Shown here one piece after another: positions 1 through 8,436 of a stretch of 64,000 nt of DNA. Positions within the stretch are counted from its first letter, which is position 1; each line of letters opens with the position of its first letter. The notes beneath the pieces are model-generated. The model saw nothing but the letters and a program-made list of their open reading frames with translations, was not told where the DNA came from and did no database searches. A program made the translations under genes and the position numbers. The stretch spans positions 25,358-89,357 of the forward strand of contig JAPLIR010000016.1 in the NCBI GenBank assembly GCA_026389015.1, given 5' to 3'. This DNA comes from Candidatus Dependentiae bacterium. GTDB lineage: Bacteria > Babelota > Babeliae > Babelales > Vermiphilaceae.

Positions 1-1
1 A

Positions 2-49
2 AAACTATTAGAAGAACATAAGAAACAACAATCGTTCGCACTAAAATAA
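2..49 (+). CDS. C-terminal end of an upstream gene (partial)
   Basis: An open frame enters from the left edge and stops at TAA 47-49 after 15 codons, ending in KKQQSFALK. A terminator-like hairpin begins two bases after the stop, which is what makes this a likely true gene end and not a chance frame. Nothing about function can be said. Confidence 0.45.
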   Translation, partial: KLLEEHKKQQSFALK

Positions 50-50
50 A

Positions 51-88
51 AAAACAGCTTAGGCGATAAAAACCTTCTGAGCTGTTTT
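51..88 (+). terminator. Rho-independent terminator hairpin
   Basis: AAAACAGCT (51-59) pairs with AGCTGTTTT (80-88) around a 20-base loop, followed by TG and more T. It lies immediately after the partial gene at the left edge. The A-tract on the left arm means it could also stop minus-strand transcripts. Confidence 0.6.
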
Positions 89-144
89 TGTTTGCAACCT
101 ATGTTAATTTTTTTGCATTGATAACCGGCGGATCATGAGCGAAT

Positions 145-387
145 TTACCACAACCTTCTATGAGCAAATACATACCCGGAACCGGATTTTAGATACCGCT
201 CAAATTGTATTGCCTTCACTTCATCATCAAAACAAACGTATGTCACTATTTTCCATGGCCTAAAGTCAGATCAATATATTGATCCACCAGAATTATGTTT
301 TTCAAGTCGCTGTTCAAGATCAACAGTATATCCTATGTAGGTTTTGCTAGGATCTTTTAATGATTTGATGAGATAAACGTAGTACAT
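145..387 (-). pseudogene. GIY-YIG nuclease (UPF0213-like), interrupted by in-frame TGA
   Basis: Read on the minus strand, an 81-codon frame starts with MYYVYLIKSLKDPSKTYIGY, which carries the paired Y-Y-Y and YIGY motifs of the GIY-YIG fold, continues with a DLEQRLEKHNSGGS segment, and ends with FERYLKSGSGYVFAHRRLW, the usual C-terminal block of the small single-domain family. Codon 39 (bases 271-273) is TGA, at the point where relatives have a Ser/Thr-rich turn after GGS. The two halves stay in the same frame, so this is a simple nonsense change and not a deletion. The full length (about 80 residues) is normal for the family. It is most likely dead. Recoding of TGA is unlikely, because TGA terminates other genes in the window (for example the clostripain-like gene). 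Confidence 0.75.
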
Positions 388-894
388 AGTGAATCAGAAG
401 AGTTTTATGGTGGAGAAATGTGGAAACAAAAAAATTAATAACAAACTCGCTCGAGAGCGAAACTTAATGAGCCGGAACAATTTTAATGTAATTTTAATCG
501 GATGAACTTTATGCCCTACTTCGCAAGCTACGAAGGGCATTCTTCGCTCAGTTCTATCAATCTTTATTTTAATTTGTATACCAATCATTTGAAGAAGATG
601 GCCCGCCATTCGAAGCTCCTTAAAGAGCGAAGAATGGCTGGAGACGCTGTCTACACTTCGAACTTTTAACTGGAACAGCATCACACATATCCTGAAATTA
701 TTCAGGCATCAAACATACTCTTATTAAGAGTCAGTTTCTGATGCACTTCTTCATTGACAAGGGCCAACAAGCGGCAACACTGTAACCGTAATAGAACAGA
801 GGTAAGAGTTTTATTCATTTAAAAAAAAGTTGCTCCAAGCTGTTTCATTGATGTATCCTTCTAGAAAATAAAAAACTTCAAAAAAGGAGCCATC
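388..894. other. Non-coding region with three hairpins
   Basis: No convincing gene is present. Three stem-loops stand out: TCGCTC/GAGCGA at 447-460, ATGCCCT/AGGGCAT at 511-540 (its loop contains CGCAAGCTACG, a core also seen in GC-rich repeats elsewhere in the window), and GCCATTC/GAATGGC with an inner GCTC/GAGC at 605-638. A purine-rich Shine-Dalgarno, AAAAAAGGAGCC, precedes the gene at 895. Confidence 0.5.
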
Positions 895-2190
895 ATGTTT
901 GCAAAAAAATTCTATTCCTTATGTCTGATTGTTGCATTATCATGTAGCTCATTATCTCTGCTAGCCAACAGTTGGCGCATACTGTTCTACATGGATTCAA
1001 GTGATAGCCTCAGTGATATGGCATTTAAAAATATTACTGATATGGTTCGTGGAAAACCCAATGATTCCATTGAGCTTTTTATTCAACTACATGCTTATTA
1101 CAATGCCGGCTTACGGTATCGAGTAACCAATCAAGGTTTAGTCTTTTTGGAAGAAGTAACGTTAACTGGCAATAACAAACAAGATTTTATTGATGCTGCA
1201 TCATGGGGATTTTCTGGTAATAATGCTGACCACACTATGATGATCATGTCAAACCATGGTTGGGGAATTCTAGATCCTCGCTGGAATGAACAAACACAAA
1301 AATACGAAGTCGATAGTGATCAACTGGCAACATCCTGCACCGCCAAACGGTCAGCCCTTGCTCATCACCAACAACGACACAAAGGCTACATGTTTAACCA
1401 TACAACAAAAACCTATCTAACCAACGATGACCTCATCTCAGGCCTCAACACCATTAAAGATGAAGTCCTGTCTGGCCAACAGATTGATATTGTAGCTTTT
1501 GATACGTGCATGGGAGCAATGCTCGAGGTTGCTTATCAAGTGGCCCCGTTTGCTCGCTATATGGTGGGCAGCCAAAGTTGTTCATTACCCGATGGCTTTG
1601 ACTATCAAGGTATCACGACAGTCTTGAATCAAGAAAACAATACACCATTGGATGTTGCTGCTGGTATGGTTAATGCATTTGATGATTATTATACTCGCCA
1701 TGATGATTCAGGAATCTATACTCATACCGCCTTCGATCTAAACCGTGTGGATGACGTGCGCATAGCGCTCAACCTCCTCATTGAACAGGTACTTAATCTT
1801 CCAGATTACACAAATATTTTGAATACAGTCCGTGATGCTTCGCCACGTTTTTGCATGTGGCCAATGTATACCGACACCATGGAATTTTTTACTATTTTAG
1901 GCAATCAATTAGCCCCCAGCGAAGAATCAGACCAAGTCACTGCCGTTATGCAAGCAATAGAGATTTTGCGCAATGCACATGCGACAATGATTGTTGCTCG
2001 TTGTGGCGGATCGGCAACACACGGTATGGCTCACGGCTCGGCTATATATTGTCCCTTCAATCGCATAGATAGCTCATACAATCAGACACTGTTTGCAGGG
2101 TCGTGCCAATGGATTAATCTCTTGCAAGCTATGTGTACTGATCAAACAGGGGATAGTCTGACAGCCTGGTCTGTTGGAAATGCTTCATGA
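895..2190 (+). CDS. Secreted clostripain-like cysteine peptidase (family C11)
   Basis: The 431-residue product starts with a clear signal peptide (MFAKKFYSLCLIVALSC then SSLSLLANS). Mature sequence begins with the WRILFYMDSSDSLSDM block typical of clostripain-family proteins. The predicted catalytic histidine lies in SNHGWG (about residue 121) and the cysteine in FDTCMGAMLE (about residue 204), the His-Cys dyad of clan CD. Clostripain-type enzymes cleave after basic residues, but substrate preference cannot be read here. The start is supported by AGGAG five bases upstream. It stands alone on the plus strand between a dead nuclease and a hydrolase fragment. Export suggests action in the periplasm or outside the cell. 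Confidence 0.85.
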   Translation: MFAKKFYSLCLIVALSCSSLSLLANSWRILFYMDSSDSLSDMAFKNITDMVRGKPNDSIELFIQLHAYYNAGLRYRVTNQGLVFLEEVTLTGNNKQDFIDAASWGFSGNNADHTMMIMSNHGWGILDPRWNEQTQKYEVDSDQLATSCTAKRSALAHHQQRHKGYMFNHTTKTYLTNDDLISGLNTIKDEVLSGQQIDIVAFDTCMGAMLEVAYQVAPFARYMVGSQSCSLPDGFDYQGITTVLNQENNTPLDVAAGMVNAFDDYYTRHDDSGIYTHTAFDLNRVDDVRIALNLLIEQVLNLPDYTNILNTVRDASPRFCMWPMYTDTMEFFTILGNQLAPSEESDQVTAVMQAIEILRNAHATMIVARCGGSATHGMAHGSAIYCPFNRIDSSYNQTLFAGSCQWINLLQAMCTDQTGDSLTAWSVGNAS

Positions 2191-2256
2191 ATGCAAAGAA
2201 ACTGTTATAGTGACATTAATTCGGTTTCTGATGTACTTCATAGAACAGGGGGGAAA

Positions 2257-2445
2257 TTAAGCCCCTAGCACCTGGCGCAACCATCGGGCAGCCTCCGTAA
2301 ATGTTTCTGGCCGTGCATTCTGCAATCCATGTCCTATGCCCTCAAAGCGCCAATAGGTAATAGGCACGCCATGTTCTTGGGATTTTGCTACAAATGCATC
2401 ACATGATTCAAGCAATGGATCATTTGTTCCTACCACAACAAACAT
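2257..2445 (-). pseudogene. Fragment of an alpha/beta hydrolase (C-terminal part)
   Basis: Sixty-two codons encode the end of an alpha/beta hydrolase: VVVGTNDPLL, corresponding to the acid-residue strand, and FEGIGHGLQNA, containing the catalytic histidine. The nucleophile-elbow half of the protein is absent upstream, where only AT-rich DNA is found. A copy with about 85% nucleotide identity by eye lies at 4767-4955 and breaks off at the same residue. It is therefore a truncated duplicate, not a small gene. Confidence 0.7.
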
Positions 2446-2560
2446 GGGAATTTTTAAATAAGCTAAAAAAATTGCTTCTACTTATTGACTTTACCTGAGA
2501 TAACTTACTAATTTTAATAAAGCATTCTCGTTTATAAGGATTATTTTTAACCGAGGTTTT

Positions 2561-3577
2561 ATGAAATTTAAAAAAATCTTACTCATAGTTATTGCAAGCT
2601 TTACTCTTTTAGTTCTTGTTGGGCTTAGTTATCAATTTATAAGCACGAAAATAGACGATTGTCGTTATCCAGCACCGGGGAAAATGGTTGCTGTTGATGG
2701 ATTTAAATTACATATTAACTGTTCAGGAACTGGGACACCAACGGTCATTTTAGAATCGGGACTGGCAAACTTTTCAACTTATTGGACATTTGTTCAAAAA
2801 GGAGTTGAGCAATTTGCCCATGTATGTAGTTATGATAGGGCTGGCCGTGGCTGGAGCGAAAAAAGTCCTAATCCACGCACAGGTGCATTTATAGTAAAAG
2901 AACTTCATACACTGTTGCAAAATATGCATGCTCAACCACCGTATATTCTTGTAGGCCACTCTTCAGGAGGCATTAACATGCGTCTATATGCTAATACCTA
3001 TCCTGATGAAGTATTTGGCATTGTATTAGTAGATTCTTCCCATGAAAAGCAAGAAGAACGTTTTGAAGAAGTTCAAAAACGTTTTCCTCGCCCGATATTA
3101 GACCGAATCAAAGGCTATATATTGACAAGTAGGATTGCGATTTATTTGGGAATAACGCGTTTGTATCTTACATTGCAAGATGCACCCCCTTTTCCTACAT
3201 CAATTAAAGATGTTCTTATAGCAAAAATGAAAAGCACCAACAGTTTAACAACAGATGAATTCACACCATTTAAGGAAACTTTAAAACAGATTGAACAATC
3301 GCATAACGCCTTAGAAGATAAACCCTTAATAGTGATTACTGGGGGCAAAGAGCTTGATGCACCTGAAGGGTTCAAACAGGAAGCAAATGAAGTTGGAAAG
3401 ATATTTCATATTTTTCAGAAGGAACTTTTACAACTCTCTAAGGTATCTAAACAAGTAATTGCCGAAAACAGCGGGCATATGATTAACCTTGAGCAGCCAG
3501 AAATTATTGTTGATGCCATTCGTGAGATGGTAAATGACTATCGAAAAGCGCAAGCTACACCTTTAGCAGCCCCTTAA
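2561..3577 (+). CDS. Membrane-anchored alpha/beta hydrolase
   Basis: The 338-residue product has an N-terminal hydrophobic segment (ILLIVIASFTLLVLVGLSY, residues about 6-24) acting as anchor or uncleaved signal. The hydrolase core follows: YDRAGRGWSE, the nucleophile elbow GHSSGG (serine about residue 142), and SGHMINLEQPEII with the catalytic histidine near residue 310. The acid is probably in the ITGGKELD region. Substrate is unknown; lipid ester, lactone or peptide hydrolysis are all possible for this fold. It is convergent with the neighbouring phosphotransferase gene, only 10 bases apart. The C-terminal KAQATPLAAP tail is simple sequence. Confidence 0.8.
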   Translation: MKFKKILLIVIASFTLLVLVGLSYQFISTKIDDCRYPAPGKMVAVDGFKLHINCSGTGTPTVILESGLANFSTYWTFVQKGVEQFAHVCSYDRAGRGWSEKSPNPRTGAFIVKELHTLLQNMHAQPPYILVGHSSGGINMRLYANTYPDEVFGIVLVDSSHEKQEERFEEVQKRFPRPILDRIKGYILTSRIAIYLGITRLYLTLQDAPPFPTSIKDVLIAKMKSTNSLTTDEFTPFKETLKQIEQSHNALEDKPLIVITGGKELDAPEGFKQEANEVGKIFHIFQKELLQLSKVSKQVIAENSGHMINLEQPEIIVDAIREMVNDYRKAQATPLAAP

Positions 3578-3587
3578 CATTTCTCAT

Positions 3588-4685
3588 TTAGACAGAAAAG
3601 CTGGGAATGTATCCAATCATCGACACAGAGCCAATCATCCAGTAAGCACATGCATTAACATATGCGGCATGATAAGCATCATCGTTTTTTGCTGCTGGAA
3701 TTTTTTCCATAAGTTGTTGGCGATATAACAAGTCAACTGATTCTATTAACTCTTCTGGTAGAGCCTTGGCGCACCAACAAGTTGGCATGCTCATTCGTAA
3801 ATAGGTTGCATCTAATAATGCACTGTGCACTTTGCCATGTTCAAAATCAATCAATAATAAGGTTTTCTTGTTTGGATTATCAAATGTGTTGTCTGGACAA
3901 ATATCACCATGGATAAAGGTTGTAAAAGAACCAGGTTCTGTAACTCCTTTCAAAACTGTGTTTATAATGTCTAGTAAATGAGCCGTATAAGGTATTTTAA
4001 AATTTTTTAAAATAGATTCTAGGCGCGACATTATATCGGTTGATTTGTCTTGTTCTGTAATTACAGAAGGGTTTATACGGTGCAAAATTTTAAGGTACTC
4101 ATCAGTATGCTGATAGCTATATGCATGCAATTGTCCAAGACATATCATAAATCGCTGCAAGGTATCAGTTGCTGCTTGAGAGTTGTCTATCGTAGTTAAA
4201 CTATCAACTAAACTAATATGAGGTTTACCTAAATCTTCAAGCAGAATAAAGCGATGTTCTTTGTTGCCGCCATAGAAGCGTGGCGCTATTGCTATCTTTG
4301 TGTTTAATGTGGATACAAATTCAAGACCAGCCCAATCTCGAGCAAATCGATCAAACGCTTCTTGATCTTGTCCATTTTTTACAGGCAATGCTTGTTTTAG
4401 AATTACACTCTTCGGAATATCATTGTGCGCATCTTTAATCATAAGCCTTAAGACAAGATTTCGTCTGTCTGGTTCACTTAGGCGAACAATAGATTGTATT
4501 TGAATTGATTTATGGAAAGATGAAGAAAGCAGTTTGGCAGCTTCTTTTACAACAAGTGAATCAATCGTTACTTCTTTGGTCTTGGTATAAATTCTTTTGA
4601 TAATCCAATAGGTTAATGGTGCAACAATGGCGGCAATCAATAATGCGATTGCAAGAGTACTCAGGCCTTTTTGGTTAATGTTCAT
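3588..4685 (-). CDS. APH-fold phosphotransferase with N-terminal membrane segment
   Basis: The 365-residue product has the aminoglycoside-phosphotransferase/choline-kinase fold. The Brenner motif HGDICPDN carries the catalytic Asp and Mg-binding Asn, and LIDFEHG is the DFG-equivalent. A nucleotide-loop lysine is likely in SVILKQALP. Unusually, residues about 8-30 (LSTLAIALLIAAIVAPLTYWI) form a membrane segment, so the kinase domain would be tethered to the inner membrane. The family phosphorylates aminoglycosides, choline, ecdysteroids or other small alcohols; the substrate here is not predictable. It opens a run of minus-strand genes related to antibiotic-modifying enzymes. Confidence 0.8.
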   Translation of the reverse strand: MNINQKGLSTLAIALLIAAIVAPLTYWIIKRIYTKTKEVTIDSLVVKEAAKLLSSSFHKSIQIQSIVRLSEPDRRNLVLRLMIKDAHNDIPKSVILKQALPVKNGQDQEAFDRFARDWAGLEFVSTLNTKIAIAPRFYGGNKEHRFILLEDLGKPHISLVDSLTTIDNSQAATDTLQRFMICLGQLHAYSYQHTDEYLKILHRINPSVITEQDKSTDIMSRLESILKNFKIPYTAHLLDIINTVLKGVTEPGSFTTFIHGDICPDNTFDNPNKKTLLLIDFEHGKVHSALLDATYLRMSMPTCWCAKALPEELIESVDLLYRQQLMEKIPAAKNDDAYHAAYVNACAYWMIGSVSMIGYIPSFSV

Positions 4686-4766
4686 ACGTGTCCTTTTTTC
4701 GAGATAAATATTATTGTCATCTTATTTAAAGATAATCACATTCATGAAGATTAAGTCCAGCAATCT

Positions 4767-4955
4767 CTATTTTGTTAAAAAATGTTGCAACCATTGAGCG
4801 GCTTCCGTAAATGTTTTTGGCCGCGCATTCTGCAAGCCATGCCCTATACCCTCAAAGCGCCAATAGGTGATCGGCATGTCATGTTCTTGGGCTTTTGCTA
4901 CAAATGCATCGCATGATACAAGGAGAGGATCTTTAGTTCCTACTACAACAAGCAA
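4767..4955 (-). pseudogene. Fragment of an alpha/beta hydrolase, second copy
   Basis: The frame encodes VVVGTKDPLL then FEGIGHGLQNA and ends HFLTK, matching the fragment at 2257-2445 over its whole length. It joins directly to the N-terminal part of a phosphotransferase gene (4956-5151), so the upstream two thirds of the hydrolase have been replaced. A hydrophobic lead MILALLL arises only from reading across the junction. Confidence 0.7.
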
Positions 4956-5151
4956 TAGCGCCAATATCATGATGGTAACCACGTTTTAGCTTTACAAAAT
5001 AAGATGCCTGGTCATGCGTCTGAGCTTTGTATACTGACGCATCCATATCAGCGCCTAAAGGGATGAATGTCAGGGTAGCAACTTTAATGCCGTAATCGGT
5101 ATTTAAGCAATCAATAATGCATTGATTTGAAAGAGATTGTTTTTCTATCAT
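4956..5151 (-). pseudogene. N-terminal fragment of an APH-family phosphotransferase
   Basis: About 65 residues beginning MIEKQSLSNQCIIDCLNTDY and including FIPLGADMDASVYKAQTHD and YFVKLKRGYHHDI match the N-lobe of spectinomycin/aminoglycoside phosphotransferases: the glycine-rich region and the conserved lysine in FVKLK. The C-lobe with the HGD motif is missing; homology stops at the hydrolase fragment. The gene was truncated by a deletion or recombination at about 4955-4965. Confidence 0.7.
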
Positions 5152-5297
5152 AGTGAAGACTTATCAGTAAAAGGTGAATAGCAAGCAGGGCTCTTGCCCA
5201 GCAAATTTTAAAAAATCATTCAATAAACGAGCATTTCATCTATCATCAACAGCATCATACTACACCTTATACATAATTATTTTTAGTTTTTTCCCAA

Positions 5298-6296
5298 TTA
5301 CAATAAAGAAGCTAGTGTTTGAATATGAGATGTTAAATACACTAATAAATCTAATGTTTGTTGTACCTGCGCAATGCCTAACTTATTCTTTTCATCATCA
5401 CCATCCAAGCTCCGTTCAATGTTGTAAGCCATCCAATTGAGGCAATTGCCCCTGATACAATCAAAGGATGCTTGAATGTCATCTTTATTAATGGTACCAC
5501 CAGCTTTTTTATATGCGTTAATAATAGAGGTGAAAAATTCAATATTAATAGTTCCAGATGGAAAACCACTCCAATCAAGTGCTATACAAATAATGTCTTG
5601 AGTCGGATTTAATAGTCGCGCAGCCTCCCAATCGATAATCATTGGATTGCCATCATCTGTCCACAGAACATTTTTTTGATCAAGATCGCCATGGCTTATG
5701 AGAGTATGTTTGTTTAGTTGGGTAATTGCATGGCTGTATTTTTCATTCCAGGTGAAAATATCAGCAGTCAAATCATGCAAGGCGCTGGCAAATGGCAGAT
5801 TGCTCTTTATTGCTTTTGCTATGAGATTCTCATAATAACTATTAGCGTGAATATCCCACGTTGCTTGCGTAAGTTTTGGTAGTTGCAAGTTGAGCTGATG
5901 CATTTGTGCTACAATTGTAGCTATTTTTTTTGCGTATTCTCTATTCGTTAAGTTTTGACTCAGAATAGTACCTGGCATCCAGGGATAAATAATAAAAAAT
6001 GCATTATCCAATTCAATGACTGATTTGTTATCATTTGTGATGCTGACTACTGCTGGAATTCCTTTTTCAAAGAACATTCTTGCAATGGTTTCCGTTGCTT
6101 CATAACGATCCAGCACGCCCATTTTTTGCATAATTTTAGGACTTAATACTTTAACTGCATAGTGTCCTCTATCTGTGGTTACGTACCACATTTCATGTAA
6201 TAATCCGCCAGCAACAGGCGTTGGGTCAGTAATTATATGGCCTACATTTACTGTTTCACAAATAATTTCCAATTGTCTTCTACGCAATTCAAGCAT
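5298..6296 (-). CDS. APH-fold phosphotransferase
   Basis: The 332-residue product has all landmarks of the family: a substrate/ATP lobe with HYAVKVLSPK (conserved lysine), the Brenner motif SHGDLDQKNVLW (catalytic Asp, Mg-binding Asn) and MIIDWEAA as the Mg-binding DxE/DFG equivalent. There is no signal peptide, so it is cytoplasmic. It lies 31 bases downstream of the P-loop kinase gene on the same strand, probably co-transcribed. The likely reaction is ATP- or GTP-dependent phosphorylation of a small hydroxylated compound. An aminoglycoside substrate is plausible from its neighbours but unproven. Confidence 0.85.
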   Translation of the reverse strand: MLELRRRQLEIICETVNVGHIITDPTPVAGGLLHEMWYVTTDRGHYAVKVLSPKIMQKMGVLDRYEATETIARMFFEKGIPAVVSITNDNKSVIELDNAFFIIYPWMPGTILSQNLTNREYAKKIATIVAQMHQLNLQLPKLTQATWDIHANSYYENLIAKAIKSNLPFASALHDLTADIFTWNEKYSHAITQLNKHTLISHGDLDQKNVLWTDDGNPMIIDWEAARLLNPTQDIICIALDWSGFPSGTINIEFFTSIINAYKKAGGTINKDDIQASFDCIRGNCLNWMAYNIERSLDGDDEKNKLGIAQVQQTLDLLVYLTSHIQTLASLL

Positions 6297-6327
6297 TATT
6301 TTTCCTGCGACGTAAGTAAAAACATTT

Positions 6328-6867
6328 TTAAATATCTTTGGTTATCTGCTTTATAAAATCATCCATCTCTTTTGGTGATTTCAGAATATAGATCTGTTTT
6401 TTATCTTTGAACTGATCAAGGGTATCAACAACCAGATTTCTATGCCGTTTATTAAAATCACAAATCCACTTCAAGAACGTAAAAAATTTGAAATTGAACC
6501 ATTGCTTACAATCTTCAGAATTACCCGGAATTACTTTGCCATAGTTGGCAATTAATCGTTTAAACACATTGTAGATGCATCGAGAACGTGAAATATCTAA
6601 AAATATAACAACATCCGCGCATAGAACACGATGACGAAGAACTTTAAGAGCTAACCCTTCTATAATCCATGCTTCCTGTTCCAATAAATCATTATGTATA
6701 GCGTGAAACTCCTCCAAATCACGTTTTTCCCAATGAGGCTTCCACTGATATTGGTCAAGATGGTATAGTGGCAGTTGGAGCTTTTCTTGAATCTGGAGTG
6801 CCAATGTTGTCTTACCCGAGCCAGCATTACCGATAATAACTATTTTTCTATGAGATGGTTTAATCAT
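6328..6867 (-). CDS. P-loop kinase of the adenylate-kinase/FlaR-like type
   Basis: The 179-residue product starts with a Walker A motif in IVIIGNAGSGKTTLA (residues about 9-23), followed by LYHLDQYQWKPHW and WIIEGLA, the pattern of the small family often annotated as DNA topology modulation protein FlaR or shikimate/adenylate-kinase-like. These are single-domain nucleotide-dependent kinases of uncertain substrate. Its start codon overlaps the stop of the upstream gene by four bases (ATGA), so the two are translationally coupled. Confidence 0.75.
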   Translation of the reverse strand: MIKPSHRKIVIIGNAGSGKTTLALQIQEKLQLPLYHLDQYQWKPHWEKRDLEEFHAIHNDLLEQEAWIIEGLALKVLRHRVLCADVVIFLDISRSRCIYNVFKRLIANYGKVIPGNSEDCKQWFNFKFFTFLKWICDFNKRHRNLVVDTLDQFKDKKQIYILKSPKEMDDFIKQITKDI

Positions 6868-7799
6868 TGCTTCTTCACATTGTTATCAAAAGATTTAACA
6901 ATGTAATCGATGCCCAGTTTGCCCTCGCGCTCAAGAGCATGGTCACCAGACTTATGTCCAAAATTAATGAGGTTCAAACAATGATTAATCGCTCGAAATC
7001 GTGCAAGATCCCATGTATCTTGTGAGATTGGTCCATAGATTTCTTTAAAGCGCACATGAGTATGTGGTGGTAAAAAACTATGAATAACAGCAAGATCTGC
7101 TGCGGGTGAATTCAAATGAATATCTCCCCAATCAATAATTCCCGTAAGATGATTGTACTCATCGATGAGGAAATGTCGCACATATAAATCACCATGAACA
7201 ATTACTTTTTCTTGAAGCAGCGATAATTTTTGCGAATATTCAATAATGTTACATAGAGCATCTTTGTGTGGCAGTAACCCTAACGATTCTAACTCTTCCA
7301 TTAATGCTATAATTCTTGAAGTACGAACCGCAACATTAAGTCTGTCTATCACATCTCCTGGAATAATATTTTCAAATGCTTGAATTGGAACATGATGTAG
7401 AACTTTTAAAAACTGCGCCAGTGGTTCTACGAACGCTACACGTTGCTCATCTGAAAGATTAGCGTTGCATGCTGTATGACCGGGCAATATTCGATAGCCA
7501 AGAAATGGCCAAGGGTATTCTTTAGTTGGCTCACCTTGCCACTGAGGATTAGGAATAGCGATCGGTAGCTTATTGGCTAATTGTGGCAATGCAACCATTT
7601 CATGCATCAGCAAATTCACAGCAACTTCTCTTCGTGGAAACCTGAAGATATATTCATTGTTGATTAAGTAAGCAGTATTATCCCAACCCGATCCAAATAA
7701 AGTAATAGTCGAAGCATTAAGTTCAGGAAATTGACTTTTTATGAGCATTAATGCTTTTTCTGATTCAATAATATTCTCTGCTTGCCAAGGATTTGCCAT
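6864..7799 (-). CDS. APH-fold phosphotransferase (APH/MPH-like)
   Basis: The 311-residue product contains NEYIFRFPRRE (N-lobe lysine/arginine region), the Brenner motif VHGDLYVRHFLID and TGIIDWGDIHLNSPAADLA. The Asn of the usual HGDxxxxN is His here. As far as I recall, some macrolide phosphotransferase relatives also have a His at this position, so this need not inactivate the enzyme. It overlaps the P-loop kinase gene by four bases. Together with the AAC(6')-like gene 24 bases upstream it forms part of a tight minus-strand operon. The substrate may be an aminoglycoside, a macrolide or another alcohol. Confidence 0.8.
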   Translation of the reverse strand: MANPWQAENIIESEKALMLIKSQFPELNASTITLFGSGWDNTAYLINNEYIFRFPRREVAVNLLMHEMVALPQLANKLPIAIPNPQWQGEPTKEYPWPFLGYRILPGHTACNANLSDEQRVAFVEPLAQFLKVLHHVPIQAFENIIPGDVIDRLNVAVRTSRIIALMEELESLGLLPHKDALCNIIEYSQKLSLLQEKVIVHGDLYVRHFLIDEYNHLTGIIDWGDIHLNSPAADLAVIHSFLPPHTHVRFKEIYGPISQDTWDLARFRAINHCLNLINFGHKSGDHALEREGKLGIDYIVKSFDNNVKKQ

Positions 7800-7823
7800 G
7801 AAATCGCTCCTTATAATTTTACC

Positions 7824-8423
7824 CTATTTAACATCATATCTCATAAAGAGTGCTGGGCCCCATGGAGCATCAACAACGCCAACACGCTTAAAACCAACTT
7901 TCTCATAACACTTAATGGCAACAGTATTCGTCGGCTTAGGATCAAGAATAATCGTTGTTATATGTGGCTCCAAAACTTGTGTTATATAGGTAATAAATTC
8001 TTGAAGCATACGTGTGCCGTAACCTTTACCCAGATACTGTGGATCACCTATCAATTGATCAATGCCCACCGTGGTTTCAGGCAAATCACCTGGCGCCCAT
8101 ATGCCACCCGTGTTTTGATCATCGCGATTGAAGTAATAATACTGGATATAACCAAAAGGAACATCATTAAGTTTTGAAATGTAGGCAAAAGTATCTTTTG
8201 AGCGACTGCGAGTAACAAAGTGTTTAATAAAGTCTTCTTCTGCCTCTGGTGTTGGCCACCATTGCTCTACATGAGGTTCTTGAAACCATGTACGCAGTAA
8301 TGGCACATCATCTTCTGTGATTTTCTTGAAGGTGACCGTTTCTTGGTCTCCATGTTTGTTCATTGATAATCCTTGCACGTAGATGGTTACACTTATAAAC
8401 AAAAAAATATTTCGATAAAACAT
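7824..8423 (-). CDS. AAC(6')-like GNAT N-acetyltransferase
   Basis: The core closely follows the AAC(6') aminoglycoside acetyltransferase pattern: HVEQWWP near the N-terminus, YIQYYYFNRDD, TVGIDQLIGDPQYLGKGYGT (acetyl-CoA loop) and CYEKVGFKRVG. Two starts have good Shine-Dalgarno sequences. The one chosen (8423, GAAAGG seven bases upstream) adds MFYRNIFLFISVTIYVQGLS, which looks like a signal peptide. The alternative (8363, AAGG seven bases upstream) gives MNKHGDQETVTF, the usual cytoplasmic start for this family. A still longer frame would overlap the upstream gene and is rejected. Acetyl-CoA-dependent modification of an aminoglycoside 6'-amino group is the family reaction. Confidence 0.8.
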   Translation of the reverse strand: MFYRNIFLFISVTIYVQGLSMNKHGDQETVTFKKITEDDVPLLRTWFQEPHVEQWWPTPEAEEDFIKHFVTRSRSKDTFAYISKLNDVPFGYIQYYYFNRDDQNTGGIWAPGDLPETTVGIDQLIGDPQYLGKGYGTRMLQEFITYITQVLEPHITTIILDPKPTNTVAIKCYEKVGFKRVGVVDAPWGPALFMRYDVK

Positions 8424-8436
8424 GATTAAACCTTTC

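Noticed and set aside
394..684. Minus-strand frame of 96 codons near the left edge
   Set aside because: Composition is unlike a protein, it crosses three hairpins, and no Shine-Dalgarno or family pattern is present.
733..2239. Short near-repeat TTTCTGATG(C/T)ACTTC on both sides of the clostripain-like gene
   Set aside because: Only about 15 bases with a mismatch; too short to support insertion, no other boundary features.
5174..5440. Plus-strand frame of 88 codons
   Set aside because: It overlaps the well-supported phosphotransferase at 5298-6296 on the other strand and has no recognisable features.
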